Source of the DNA: CAZYPB01 sp964649265
GTDB lineage: Archaea > Micrarchaeota > Micrarchaeia > Burarchaeales > JAKAKT01
Direction of reading: 5' to 3'
NCBI GenBank assembly: GCA_964649265.1
Contig: CAZYPB010000008.1
Span: forward strand, 1 to 27,777
Length of the DNA stretch: 27,777 bases
In this document: positions 8,246-16,275 of the stretch, piece after piece
Layout of the letters: each line of letters begins with the position of its first letter
Position numbering within the stretch: the stretch's first letter is position 1
Notes under the pieces: model-generated
Told to the model about the DNA's origin: nothing
Seen by the model: the letters and a program-made list of their open reading frames with translations, nothing else
Databases searched by the model: none
Made by a program: the position numbers and the translations under genes

Positions 8246-9184
8246 TCACCTTAATTTCTCACTCAATTTCGCGTGCATGTCCTTTGTCATTGACTCAATG
8301 TTATAGGCTGGCTTCCAGCCCCAGTCCTTTCTTGCTTGTGAATCATCTATTACTCTTGGCCATGCTTCAGCTATCTTCTGTCTTGAGTCTGGTTTGTATC
8401 CTATTGTGAAATCTGGGACCAGTTTCTTTATTTCATTGTATATGTCTTTTGGAGCAAAGCTAATTGCCGAGAAATTATATCCCGTTCTTATGTTTATTTT
8501 TTCACTTGGTGCATCCATTATATCGAGTGTCCCTTTTATTGCATCATCCATGTACATCATTGGAAGAACTGTGTCCTCTTTCAGATAACAAGTGTATCTT
8601 TTATCCCTTATGGCTCCGTAAAATATCCAGGCAGCGTATTCAGTTGTCCCATCACCTGGCTCTGTTTTATATCCAATCAGACCAGGATATCTAAGGCTTC
8701 TCACATCGAGCCCGTATCTATGAAAATAGTATTGACAGAGGAGCTCTCCTGCCCATTTAGTGATTCCATATATTGTGGTTGGTTCTATGACCGTGTTTTG
8801 GGGCGTGTTATTTTTAGGAGTATTTGGCCCAAATACTGCAATTGAGCTTGGCCAGAATACGCGTACCTTATGTTTAACTGAAAGGTCCAGAACGTTCTTC
8901 AGACCGGTTGTGTTTATATCCCATGCAGCATTTGGCTTCTTTTCACCGCCTGCAGACATAAGGCCTGCCAGATGGAATATTTGAGTTATACTGTGTTTTT
9001 TTATTAGTTGTTCCATTACATCCTTGTCTCGGACATCTAGCTTCTCCATTATGCCGTCATAGTCTCCTTCTGTTTCCTTGTAGTCAGTTGCTATAACGTT
9101 TTCTTTCCCCAGCTTTTTCTGAAGTTCTAGAACCAAATCTGAACCAACTAAGCCAAGTGCACCAGTTATCAGTGCCTTTTCCAT
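8246..9184 (-). CDS. tdh: L-threonine 3-dehydrogenase, SDR type
   Basis: Extended short-chain dehydrogenase that oxidises L-threonine to 2-amino-3-ketobutyrate with NAD+. The 312 residues begin with the Rossmann motif GALGLVG (residues 8-14). The substrate-side motif WPSSIAVFGP is at 111-120, and Tyr139 and Lys143 form YxxxK in TIYGITKWAGE. The LRYPGLIGYKTEPG and LPMMYMDDAIKGTLDIM stretches, and the C-terminal RQKIAEAWPRVIDDSQARKD, distinguish this subgroup from UDP-sugar epimerases. The ATG at 9184 follows a strong GGGAGGTAG ribosome-binding site. It is the first gene of the operon with arsC and nadX. A 2-amino-3-ketobutyrate CoA ligase, its usual partner, is not present in this window. Confidence 0.87.
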   Translation of the reverse strand: MEKALITGALGLVGSDLVLELQKKLGKENVIATDYKETEGDYDGIMEKLDVRDKDVMEQLIKKHSITQIFHLAGLMSAGGEKKPNAAWDINTTGLKNVLDLSVKHKVRVFWPSSIAVFGPNTPKNNTPQNTVIEPTTIYGITKWAGELLCQYYFHRYGLDVRSLRYPGLIGYKTEPGDGTTEYAAWIFYGAIRDKRYTCYLKEDTVLPMMYMDDAIKGTLDIMDAPSEKINIRTGYNFSAISFAPKDIYNEIKKLVPDFTIGYKPDSRQKIAEAWPRVIDDSQARKDWGWKPAYNIESMTKDMHAKLSEKLR

Positions 9185-9217
9185 TTAATCTACCTCCCAG
9201 ATTAAAGTCTAGTTACA

Positions 9218-9229
9218 TTGTTATAAATG
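9218..9229. promoter_or_regulatory. Symmetric TATA element between tdh and pilin-like gene
   Basis: ATTGTTATAAATG reads as a TATA box on both strands (TTATAAAT, or ATTTATAA on the minus strand). It lies about 33 bases upstream of the ATG at 9258 and about 40 bases upstream of tdh, whose GGGAGGTAG site then falls inside the leader. No second TATA-like run is seen in the 73-base gap, so one element may serve both directions. Confidence 0.5.
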
Positions 9230-9257
9230 TTATTACAAATAGGGCATGGGTTAAGAG

Positions 9258-9833
9258 ATGAAAAAACGGTATGGGCAGGCATCTTTCGAATACATGATGA
9301 GCTACGGTTGGGCTGTGCTCGTTATCGCAGTACTTGCAGTCATGCTCTGGAACATCGGTGTGTTCGATCCAAAAAATGCAAGACAGACGTATGGATTCTC
9401 TCTTCTAAGGCCAATTGCATGGAATTTTGTAGGGGGAAACACATCAAGCTCAGTTGTTACAATTGCACTTGCAAACATTGGTGGGATAGACGTAAAAATA
9501 GGGGTGAATGGTACCAATTCCCAGAAAACCATACAATTCAAAAGACACGGTGGGCCTAATTGCGGTTTCATAAACCAGAGTGTTCAGGTATGGGACAGTA
9601 CAGGAGAGGATTTGAACTTGATGGAAGACTCGAACCTAGGTGTCTGGGTTATGGATATAGGTGCTGGTTCTCAGGTAACCATAAATGGAACCATTGTCGG
9701 AGCTAATTCGACATATGTGTGTGGTGGAACTCCGGGTGAGGCATTCTTCTACGGGTTGACTTATCCATATGCAGTTGATCAGTACAATATCCAACACACT
9801 GATTCTGGGACAATAACTGGAGATTACCAGTGA
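9258..9833 (+). CDS. Class III signal peptide (archaeal pilin-like) protein
   Basis: A 191-residue secreted or pilus-type subunit. The N-terminus MKKRYGQASFEYMMSYGW carries the archaeal class III motif QxSxEY, a short basic leader cut by an EppA-type prepilin peptidase before the Q. A hydrophobic helix (residues about 18-35) follows that would pack into a filament core. The remainder is beta-rich with N-x-S/T sites and three cysteines. It is a single gene between tdh and the chaperone operon, with its own TATA element. No secretion ATPase or prepilin peptidase gene is present in the window, so assembly genes must be elsewhere. The class assignment is good; its role (adhesion or another filament) is unknown. 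Confidence 0.8.
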   Translation: MKKRYGQASFEYMMSYGWAVLVIAVLAVMLWNIGVFDPKNARQTYGFSLLRPIAWNFVGGNTSSSVVTIALANIGGIDVKIGVNGTNSQKTIQFKRHGGPNCGFINQSVQVWDSTGEDLNLMEDSNLGVWVMDIGAGSQVTINGTIVGANSTYVCGGTPGEAFFYGLTYPYAVDQYNIQHTDSGTITGDYQ

Positions 9834-9841
9834 TTGGATCT

Positions 9842-9902
9842 GTCAATATCATATTAACATTTATAAACTTTCTGTTACATAAGTTAATATCATATTAACA
9901 TT
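9842..9902 (+). promoter_or_regulatory. Promoter of chaperone operon with twin palindromic operators
   Basis: GTTAATATCATATTAAC at 9883-9899 is a perfect 8+1+8 palindrome. GTCAATATCATATTAAC at 9842-9858 is the same site with one mismatch. Both are followed by ATT, and their centres are 41 bases apart (about four helical turns). The TATA box TTTATAAA (9860-9867) lies immediately after the first copy, so copy 1 covers the BRE position. Transcription should start about 25 bases downstream, near 9889, inside copy 2. A dimeric repressor bound here would block TFB/TBP and the polymerase start. The first gene downstream encodes a winged-helix protein and is the obvious candidate. Confidence 0.8.
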
Positions 9903-9907
9903 CTTAG

Positions 9908-10306
9908 ATGGGTTCCATGAAACAATATTTTTCTCTGAGAATAAGACATGTCTCTAATCGTGACGGAGATATTGTAGAACAGCTTTGCGAAGCTGTTGGT
10001 GTCGTCTCAGGCAGGGATACCGATAGGACAGTGATACAGGTATTCAGGACAATGATAGAGAACTGTGGGGATGATGGGATAGGGGGCTCTGAACTTTCGG
10101 AACTCTCAGGTGTAAACAGAATAACCTGCCTACATCACCTTAAGAGGCTTGAGGAAGCTGGGATCGTTGGAAAGGAAGATGGGAAATACCATCTGAAATG
10201 CACGAGCCTTAAGAAAACGATGCGGGAACTTCGCAGGGAAGCCCTTTCTACTTTCGACGCAATAGAGGAGTTAGCAGAAGAGATAGACAGGATGATGGAG
10301 GGTTGA
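9908..10306 (+). CDS. Winged-helix transcriptional regulator heading the chaperone operon
   Basis: A 132-residue DNA-binding protein. Residues about 60-105 form a winged helix-turn-helix: IGGSELSELSGVNRITCLHH, then LKRLEEAGIV and a short wing (KEDGKYHLK), in the style of ArsR/MarR-like archaeal regulators. The C-terminal amphipathic helix (MRELRREALSTFDAIEELAEE) is a likely dimerisation element. ATG 9908 and ATG 9917 are both possible starts; neither has a clear ribosome-binding site. It is followed after one base by grpE and sits behind a promoter with two palindromes, so autorepression of the grpE-dnaK-dnaJ operon, released by heat or unfolded protein, is the natural reading. That is inference. 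It is not obviously a HrcA or HspR homologue. Confidence 0.78.
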   Translation: MGSMKQYFSLRIRHVSNRDGDIVEQLCEAVGVVSGRDTDRTVIQVFRTMIENCGDDGIGGSELSELSGVNRITCLHHLKRLEEAGIVGKEDGKYHLKCTSLKKTMRELRREALSTFDAIEELAEEIDRMMEG

Positions 10307-10307
10307 T

Positions 10308-10802
10308 ATGACGGAAGAAACAGTTGAAGAAAACAAAGGGGAAAACGAGCTTGAGAACCTAAGGAAAGAGAATCAGGTTCTTATGGATGATATCAAACGA
10401 ATTCAGGCGGATTTCGAGAATTACAGAAAAAGAGCTGATAAAGAAGTTTCATCGAGTGAAGACAGTGGAAAGAAAAAAGTGCTTGAGAAACTAATTGCAC
10501 TTGCAGATGAATTCGATGCAGCAATAGAACACATGCACAAGAGCAGTGAAAGCGAACTTAGGAATGGAATAAGATTGCTACATAAGAAGCTTCTCTCTGT
10601 TCTTAAAGATGAGGGAGTCGAGCCGTTGGAATGTATTGGTAAGAAATTCGATTCAGACACATGTGATGCTGTTGAGGTTGTTGATGGAGAAGGTGAGGAT
10701 GGAATCGTACTAAAAGAACTGCGCAAAGGATATTCGCACAGGGGAACGGTTCTGCGCCATGCCATGGTTTCGGTTAGTAAAAAAAAGATTAATGTTGATT
10801 GA
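10308..10802 (+). CDS. grpE: Nucleotide exchange factor GrpE
   Basis: Releases ADP from DnaK to reset its cycle. The 164 residues are close to the usual length. An acidic start leads into a long N-terminal coiled coil (about 15-60) ending with IQADFENYRKRADKE, which is diagnostic of the family. The C-terminal beta-domain contains EGVEPLECIGKKFDSDTCDA and LRKGYSHRGTVLRHAMVSVS, corresponding to the DnaK-contact region. ATG 10308 follows GGAGGG at the end of the regulator gene, one base after its stop, so the two are translated from one mRNA. dnaK starts nine bases downstream. Confident. Confidence 0.93.
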   Translation: MTEETVEENKGENELENLRKENQVLMDDIKRIQADFENYRKRADKEVSSSEDSGKKKVLEKLIALADEFDAAIEHMHKSSESELRNGIRLLHKKLLSVLKDEGVEPLECIGKKFDSDTCDAVEVVDGEGEDGIVLKELRKGYSHRGTVLRHAMVSVSKKKINVD

Positions 10803-10811
10803 GGTGAGAGT

Positions 10812-12674
10812 ATGGGGAAGATAATAGGAATAGATCTAGGAACTTCAAATTCAGCTGCTGCTGTTCTTGAAGCTGGAAGGCCTAAGCTAATTCCAAGCGC
10901 TGAAGGAACTACAGTTGCCGGAAAGGCATTTCCATCCGTTGTTGCATTCACAAAGGAGGGACAGATGCTAGTGGGTGAACCTGCAAGGAGGCAGGAAGTC
11001 ACAAATCCTGAAGGGACAATCAGTGGGGCAAAGAGGAAGATGGGGAGTGACCACAAGTACAAGGTATTTGATAAGGAATATACGCCTCAGCAGATATCTG
11101 CATTCATATTGCAGAAAATAAAGAAGGATGCGGAGGCCTTTCTTGGTGAGAGTGTAGAGAAAGCAGTGATAACTGTTCCTGCTTACTTTGATGATAATCA
11201 GAGGCAGGCAACCAAGGATGCAGGTACAATCGCTGGACTTGAAGTAATGAGGATAATAAATGAGCCAACCGCTGCGTCACTAGCTTATGGGGTAGATAAG
11301 GTAGAAAAAGAGCAGAAGATTCTTGTCTTCGATCTTGGTGGAGGTACACTTGATGTAACAGTCATGGAGTTCGGAGGAGGGGTCTTCGAAGTAAAGTCAA
11401 CAAGTGGAGACACGCAATTGGGAGGCAGAGATATGGACCGCAAGATAGTTGACTACCTTGTTGGGTATTTCAAGGGTGAAACAGGTGTTGATTTAAGTGG
11501 CGACAAGGTTGCGATGACACGGCTTGCAGAGGCTGCTGAGAAAGCAAAGATAGAGCTTTCCACAACATTGCAGACACACATAAATCTGCCATTCATAACT
11601 GCAGATTCGAGCGGACCAAAACACTTCACATATAATTTCAGCCGGGCGAAACTTGAGGAACTTGTTGATCCGATTGTGCAGAGGTGCCGGGGATCAACAG
11701 ATCAGGCTCTTTCGGATGCAAAACTATCTGCAAATGACATAGATAAGATAATACTGGTTGGCGGACCTACAAGGATGCCCATGGTCCATAAATTCGTAGA
11801 GAATGTTGTTGGAAAGAAAGTTGAGGGGGGAGTAGACCCAATGGAGTGTGTTGCTTTCGGCGCATCCATACAAGCAGGAGTTCTCTCGGGTGAAGTTAAA
11901 GATCTTCTTCTCCTAGATGTGACTCCGTTGTCACTTGGATTGGAAACCCTTGGTGGAGTTAGTACAAAACTAATTGATAGGAACACAACCATACCAACAA
12001 AGAAGACGCAGGTCTTCTCCACTGCCGCAGACAACCAGCCAGCTGTTGACATAAGAATACTTCAGGGGGAGAGGCCCATGGCGAAGGACAATGTCCTGTT
12101 GGGAAATTTCCAATTGACAGGATTACCTCCAGCTCCCAGGGGTGTGCCGCAGATCGAAGTAACTTTCGATATAGATGCGAACGGATTATTGAATGTATCC
12201 GCAAAAGACAAGGCAACTGGAAAAGAACAGAAGATAACCATAGCAGCCCCGCACAAACTCTCAAAAGAGGAAGTGGATAGAATGATGGATGAAGCAAAGA
12301 AATACGAGCAGAAAGATAAGGAAGAGAAAGAAACTGTTGAGACTCTCAATGAGGCAGAGACTACGGTGTATGCTGCCGAGAAGATGCTGAAAGATTTTGC
12401 AGATAAACTCAAGGACGACGTGAAGAAAGAGATAGAAAGCAAAAAGGAAGAGTTGAAGAGGGAACTTGAAGTTAAGAACATTGAGAGCATCAAAAGGATA
12501 AAAGGAGAGCTGCAAGATATTATGCAAAAAGCAGGAGCCTCTTTATATCAGGGTTCGGCAGGTGCAGACGGAGATCCAGGGCCCAAAGGAGGAGACCATG
12601 ATTCTGGAGATCAATCCGGACAAGGGGGAGAGAACGTACAGGATGCAGACTACACGGTTGATGACAAGAAATAG
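10812..12674 (+). CDS. dnaK: Molecular chaperone DnaK (Hsp70)
   Basis: A 620-residue Hsp70. The ATPase domain (1 to about 380) shows IGIDLGTSNSAAAVLEAG (phosphate loop 1), VITVPAYFDDNQRQATKDAG, RIINEPTAASLAYG, VFDLGGGTLDVTVMEF (phosphate loop 2) and LVGGPTRMPMV. The interdomain linker is DLLLLDVTPLSLGLE, followed by the beta-sandwich substrate-binding domain and a helical lid rich in Lys and Glu. The tail is glycine-rich and collagen-like (GADGDPGPKGG) and ends in the usual acidic DYTVDDKK type. The N-terminal loop lacks the extra segment of Gram-negative DnaK, as in Gram-positive and archaeal forms. GAGGTGAG lies just ahead of ATG 10812. Archaeal DnaK systems are generally regarded as acquired from bacteria. 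Confidence 0.97.
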   Translation: MGKIIGIDLGTSNSAAAVLEAGRPKLIPSAEGTTVAGKAFPSVVAFTKEGQMLVGEPARRQEVTNPEGTISGAKRKMGSDHKYKVFDKEYTPQQISAFILQKIKKDAEAFLGESVEKAVITVPAYFDDNQRQATKDAGTIAGLEVMRIINEPTAASLAYGVDKVEKEQKILVFDLGGGTLDVTVMEFGGGVFEVKSTSGDTQLGGRDMDRKIVDYLVGYFKGETGVDLSGDKVAMTRLAEAAEKAKIELSTTLQTHINLPFITADSSGPKHFTYNFSRAKLEELVDPIVQRCRGSTDQALSDAKLSANDIDKIILVGGPTRMPMVHKFVENVVGKKVEGGVDPMECVAFGASIQAGVLSGEVKDLLLLDVTPLSLGLETLGGVSTKLIDRNTTIPTKKTQVFSTAADNQPAVDIRILQGERPMAKDNVLLGNFQLTGLPPAPRGVPQIEVTFDIDANGLLNVSAKDKATGKEQKITIAAPHKLSKEEVDRMMDEAKKYEQKDKEEKETVETLNEAETTVYAAEKMLKDFADKLKDDVKKEIESKKEELKRELEVKNIESIKRIKGELQDIMQKAGASLYQGSAGADGDPGPKGGDHDSGDQSGQGGENVQDADYTVDDKK

Positions 12675-12682
12675 ATGATGAA

Positions 12683-13795
12683 ATGAAAAGAGATTACTAC
12701 GAAGTTCTTGGAGTTGAGAAGAACTCCCCTCCAGAGGATATAAAGAAGGTCTACAGGAAGCTGGCCCTTAAATACCATCCTGACAGAAACAAAGAGTCAG
12801 GAGCTGAAGAGAAATTCAAGGAAATCTCTGAGGCATATGCCGTTCTATCGGACCCGAAGAAACGAGCCCAATACGATCAATACGGACACGCTGGTTTCGA
12901 TCAGATGTACAGTCAGGAGGATATATTCAGAGATGTGAATTTCGAGGATCTTTTCAGGGAATTCGGTTTCGGAGGCGGAGGAGGATTTGGGGACGGTATA
13001 TTCGATATGTTTTTTGGGGGAACGGGAGGCCCCAGAAGGAAAAATAATAACCTTAGAACGGATGTTGGAATAACACTGGAAGAGGCGTACAAAGGAAAGG
13101 AAGTAAAGATAACAATTCAGAGGAACTCGCCCTGCCAAAAGTGCAATGGTAGTGGAGCACAGAAGGGAAGCGGAAACGTAACCTGCAACAAATGCGGTGG
13201 AAGCGGGAGAATGAGAAGTGTTAGAAGAATGGGGTTTGCTCAGTTCTCGACAGTAACTACTTGTGATAAATGTAATGGAAGAGGAGAAGTTCCTGGAAAG
13301 CAGTGTAAGGCATGCGGCGGAAACGGAGGAGTGCAGAAACGTGAAGATATTAAAGTAAAGATACCTGCAGGAATAGATAATGGGGTTCCTCTTAGAATAG
13401 CTGGACATGGAAACCATGAACCAGGGAATGAGGGAGACCTATATGTTGTTGTGCATGTCAAACCAGATAAAAGATTCAGAAGAGACGGAGAGAACCTTTA
13501 TTGCGAGATTCCGGTATCCTTTGCACATGCTGCACTTGGCGGAGAGATAGATATCGATACTGTTGATGGGCATGCAAAACTAAAGATACCTCCAGGAACA
13601 CAGACGCACTCACTTTTTAGAATGAGGGGACAGGGGATGCCCAGGATGAATGGAAACGGAAGCGGCGATATTATAGTTAGAACAATAGTTCAGACCCCCA
13701 GTAAACTCTCTAAGGAACAGAAGGATGCACTGAAGAAACATTTCTACGGGGTAGAGAGGGAAAAAAAGGGTTTTTTTGATAGCATGTTCGGTTGA
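12683..13795 (+). CDS. dnaJ: Co-chaperone DnaJ (Hsp40, type I)
   Basis: Stimulates DnaK ATP hydrolysis and delivers unfolded substrates. It has 370 residues in full type I order: a J-domain (1-67) with HPD at residues 32-34, a Gly/Phe-rich linker (about 80-115, FGGGGGFGDGIFDMFFGG), and a zinc domain at about 151-215 with four CxxCxGxG repeats (CQKCNGSG, CNKCGGSG, CDKCNGRG, CKACGGNG). The two C-terminal substrate-binding beta domains contain AGHGNHEPGNEGDLYVVV and FRMRGQGMPRMNG. It starts eight bases after the dnaK stop without an obvious ribosome-binding site. It is the last gene of the operon; the next genes converge on it after 27 bases. Confidence 0.96.
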   Translation: MKRDYYEVLGVEKNSPPEDIKKVYRKLALKYHPDRNKESGAEEKFKEISEAYAVLSDPKKRAQYDQYGHAGFDQMYSQEDIFRDVNFEDLFREFGFGGGGGFGDGIFDMFFGGTGGPRRKNNNLRTDVGITLEEAYKGKEVKITIQRNSPCQKCNGSGAQKGSGNVTCNKCGGSGRMRSVRRMGFAQFSTVTTCDKCNGRGEVPGKQCKACGGNGGVQKREDIKVKIPAGIDNGVPLRIAGHGNHEPGNEGDLYVVVHVKPDKRFRRDGENLYCEIPVSFAHAALGGEIDIDTVDGHAKLKIPPGTQTHSLFRMRGQGMPRMNGNGSGDIIVRTIVQTPSKLSKEQKDALKKHFYGVEREKKGFFDSMFG

Positions 13796-13822
13796 GCCAT
13801 TTTTGAATGTTCCTTCTGCTCA

Positions 13823-14032
13823 CTACTTCTCCCTGTGTTTCTCATATAGCTTGAACATTATGATCCAAAGAACTGCAATTATCGTTATGTCCCTCACCAG
13901 TACCAGCGCACCAGCCATGTATGGGCTGTTAATAAGAGGATAATACGGGGAAACCCACTCTGTTGTAGTCTCAGTTGCATTCTGCGCAAATGCAACAGCA
14001 GGAAGTAACAAGGATATTGTCTTTGTTTTCAT
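13823..14032 (-). CDS. Small membrane protein with signal peptide
   Basis: Sixty-nine residues if ATG 14032 is used, which follows GGTGA at a good distance; GTG 14041 and TTG 14044 are in-frame alternatives that would overlap the upstream gene. MKTKTISLLLPAVAFA is a clean signal peptide ending AFA before QNATE. One membrane helix (about 42-62, ALVLVRDITIIAVLWIIMF) and a basic tail LYEKHREK follow. The stretch between holds aromatic and proline residues (WVSPYYPLINSPYM). It starts one base after the stop of another tiny membrane protein gene, so the two form a pair. Family and role unknown. Confidence 0.55.
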   Translation of the reverse strand: MKTKTISLLLPAVAFAQNATETTTEWVSPYYPLINSPYMAGALVLVRDITIIAVLWIIMFKLYEKHREK

Positions 14033-14033
14033 T

Positions 14034-14246
14034 TTATTCACCAACTAGTTGTTCTATTTTGTGAAGGAACAAACCTAGAACAAAGCCGACAACCCCGGCT
14101 ATCGCAAGAAAGACAAAATCTAGAACAGAGCTTATTGCCTCATCTGCTCCTACAACATGCGATATGGCCGGACCCATTGCAACTATGGATGCAACCACAA
14201 GAACTCCGCCAATTACTTCAAGCAGAAACCCCGCTGCACTTTTCAT
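14034..14246 (-). CDS. Small two-helix membrane protein
   Basis: A 70-residue protein with two hydrophobic helices (about 5-30 and 42-63), rich in Gly, Ala and Val, and a charged C-terminus (HKIEQLVGE). ATG 14246 follows GGTGATTG, and a TATA-like GATATAAATA lies about 35 bases upstream, shared with the divergent DHH gene. It is translated just ahead of the second small membrane protein. No known family is recognised; it could be a holin-like or other small membrane component, but nothing in the sequence decides this. Confidence 0.55.
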   Translation of the reverse strand: MKSAAGFLLEVIGGVLVVASIVAMGPAISHVVGADEAISSVLDFVFLAIAGVVGFVLGLFLHKIEQLVGE

Positions 14247-14276
14247 TCAATCACCATATGGTTCTCTAGAGTGGTT

Positions 14277-14285
14277 ATTTATATC
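14277..14285. promoter_or_regulatory. TATA element between small membrane gene pair and DHH gene
   Basis: TTTATATC at 14278-14285 lies about 25 bases before ATG 14308, giving a leaderless DHH mRNA. Read on the minus strand as GATATAAATAA it lies about 35 bases before ATG 14246, leaving a short leader that contains GGTGA. Confidence 0.5.
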
Positions 14286-14307
14286 TTTTACGATGTGAGA
14301 TTAAAAC

Positions 14308-15627
14308 ATGTTCAGCGATAGGTGCGCCGAAGGCTTAGAGTTCATAAAAAAGATGAAGAGCCCGCTTATTGTTAACCACTACGATTGCGATGGCATATGC
14401 TCAGGTTCTTTAGTAAAAAAAGGACTGATGAACCTTGGAAAAAAAACAGAGAATAAAACATTGCGGAGCCTGAGTGATGAAGAAATCAAGGAATTGAAAG
14501 GCAAAAAGGAGCTTATATTCGTAGATTTTGGGGGTGCTAGAACTGAACTCATAGAAGAGATTCTCCCCGATTCTGATGTTCTCGTAATTGACCATCACCA
14601 AGCAAAAGATGGGAAAATTCTTCAGGTGAATCCGTTCCTTTTCGGCATTGACGGAGGCAAGGAACTCTCTGCATCTGGGACTGCATATTTTGTTTTCAAT
14701 GATACGACCTTGGCAGATCTTGCAGTTGTGGGTTCTGTTGGAGACATGCAGGATCCGTTTATTGGGCTTAACAGAGAGATATTAGAGAAAGGGGGGAAGG
14801 CTGGAGTGGTTACTTGTGAAAACGATCTCAGGTTGTTTGGAAGAGTAAGCAGGCCTTTAGTAAATTTTCTTGCGTACTGCACAGAACCATATATTCCCGG
14901 GATTACAGGGAACGAGGAGAGGGCCAGTGCATTCCTAACTGATCTGGGGATCCAATTGAAAAGTGGAACTGTTTGGAAAAAATACGGTGATCTTTCACAC
15001 GAAGAGAAAACTAAACTTGTTAGTGAACTTGTTAAATACCTTTATTCCAGAAGAAAGGGAACAAGTGCAGAGGAACTTGTGGGAGAGGTTTACGGACTTC
15101 CAAAACGGCCTAAAGGAACTGAGCTCTCTGACGCAAAGGAATTTTCAACTCTTATAAATGCGTGTGGAAGGCACAGCAGACCAGATATAGGGATAGGTGT
15201 TTGTATTGGGGATGAAGGCGCTTACACACATGCCCGTTCTCTTCTCCTTAAGCACAGAAAGGCATTGAGAGATGGGATGGATTATGCAAAAAGGGCTGTT
15301 GAAGATTATGGTAGATTCTATTTTCTCGATGGTAGAGGTTTCATAGAAGACGGGGTTATAGGTGTGGTTGCAGGGATGCTTTACAGCGTTATAAACAGAG
15401 ACAAACCGATCATAGCAATGGCTTTCTACAGTGATGGAAACATAAAGATCTCAGGTAGGGCAACTGCAAGGATGGTCAAGGATGGAATCAACCTTTCTAA
15501 ACTACTGCACGCTGCAACTGAGGGAATTGGTTTGGGGGGAGGACATAACATCGCAGCAGGAGGGAAACTCGAACCCGATAAAGTAAATGAGTTTCTGCTT
15601 CAACTTAACAGTGAACTGAAAAACTAG
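14308..15627 (+). CDS. DHH/DHHA1 family phosphoesterase (archaeal RecJ-like)
   Basis: A 439-residue manganese-dependent phosphoesterase of the RecJ/NrnA superfamily. Motif I is NHYDCDG (His24, Asp26, Asp28), motif II FVDFGG (Asp73), and motif III IDHHQ (Asp95-His96-His97). Asp in GSVGDMQDP near residue 148 matches motif IV. The C-terminal DHHA1 domain ends with GIGLGGGHNIAAGG, the substrate-binding glycine loop. Length and motif order fit archaeal RecJ-like nucleases (the GAN type that associates with GINS/MCM) or oligoribonucleases; the sequence alone does not choose between single-stranded DNA exonuclease and nanoRNase. The start is ATG 14308, about 25 bases after a TATA box. Its TAG stop overlaps the rnhB stop in a shared CTAG. 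Confidence 0.87.
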   Translation: MFSDRCAEGLEFIKKMKSPLIVNHYDCDGICSGSLVKKGLMNLGKKTENKTLRSLSDEEIKELKGKKELIFVDFGGARTELIEEILPDSDVLVIDHHQAKDGKILQVNPFLFGIDGGKELSASGTAYFVFNDTTLADLAVVGSVGDMQDPFIGLNREILEKGGKAGVVTCENDLRLFGRVSRPLVNFLAYCTEPYIPGITGNEERASAFLTDLGIQLKSGTVWKKYGDLSHEEKTKLVSELVKYLYSRRKGTSAEELVGEVYGLPKRPKGTELSDAKEFSTLINACGRHSRPDIGIGVCIGDEGAYTHARSLLLKHRKALRDGMDYAKRAVEDYGRFYFLDGRGFIEDGVIGVVAGMLYSVINRDKPIIAMAFYSDGNIKISGRATARMVKDGINLSKLLHAATEGIGLGGGHNIAAGGKLEPDKVNEFLLQLNSELKN

Positions 15628-16265
15628 TAATCACTAAGCTTTCTTTGCGTCAGGCGTTTAAGTGTCTCCCACCGTGTTCTTAAGTATTTTCTTAATTTTT
15701 TGTTATGTAGGTTCTCTTTCACATAATCTATTGTTATGGGATCAGAAGTGTAGCCGCTGTTGAAATCATATCCTACTTCCTTTTTTATTTTCTCTATCTC
15801 CTTATCTCTTTCAACTTTTGCAGCAATGGATGCTGCGGAAACTATTGGGAATTTTGCATCTGCTCTGTGAGAGCTGACAATTTTCAATTTATCTGAAGTG
15901 TGTGATCTTATTCTTTTCTCAAACCTTTCCTCCACCGTATCCGGAGAATCCACATACAAAGTATGATACTTCTTTCCACTTATTGCCCCGGCTATTTTGA
16001 TTGCCTCTATTTCATTTAGGCTGTGTTTTTTCATAATTTCATTTAGTTCTTCTGCCGTTATTTTTACTAGAGTGAACTTGCAGATGGATTTCAGTTCCCC
16101 ATAGAGTTTCTCCCTCATTTGAGGACTTAGCTTCTTAGAGTCCTTTGCTCCCAGCCTCTGTATCTCATATTCATTGTTTTTTTTCACAGAAGCTATTGCT
16201 ATGACTAAAGGCCCTATTAGACAGCCTCTCCCAGCCTCATCTGCCCCTGCTACAAAGTAATCCAT
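15624..16265 (-). CDS. rnhB: Ribonuclease HII
   Basis: Cleaves RNA in RNA-DNA hybrids, including single ribonucleotides in DNA. The 213 residues match archaeal RNase HII. The four catalytic acids are visible: Asp9 and Glu10 in GADEAGRG, Asp106 in YVDSPD and Asp136 in HRADAKFP. AKDSKKLSP and IVSAASIAAKVERD are further family signatures, and the C-terminal arm (GYTSDPITIDYV, RTRWETLKRL) is of archaeal type. It lies 32 bases downstream of the PRC-barrel gene, but a T-rich run separates them. Its end overlaps the DHH phosphoesterase gene by four bases, tail to tail. Both neighbours act on nucleic acids, though no common transcript is implied. Confidence 0.94.
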   Translation of the reverse strand: MDYFVAGADEAGRGCLIGPLVIAIASVKKNNEYEIQRLGAKDSKKLSPQMREKLYGELKSICKFTLVKITAEELNEIMKKHSLNEIEAIKIAGAISGKKYHTLYVDSPDTVEERFEKRIRSHTSDKLKIVSSHRADAKFPIVSAASIAAKVERDKEIEKIKKEVGYDFNSGYTSDPITIDYVKENLHNKKLRKYLRTRWETLKRLTQRKLSDY

Positions 16266-16275
16266 GAAAAGAATT

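Noticed and set aside
10421..11062. A 213-codon minus-strand frame across grpE and dnaK
   Set aside because: It is the complement of two strongly conserved genes, with Ser/Leu-rich composition typical of an antisense shadow.
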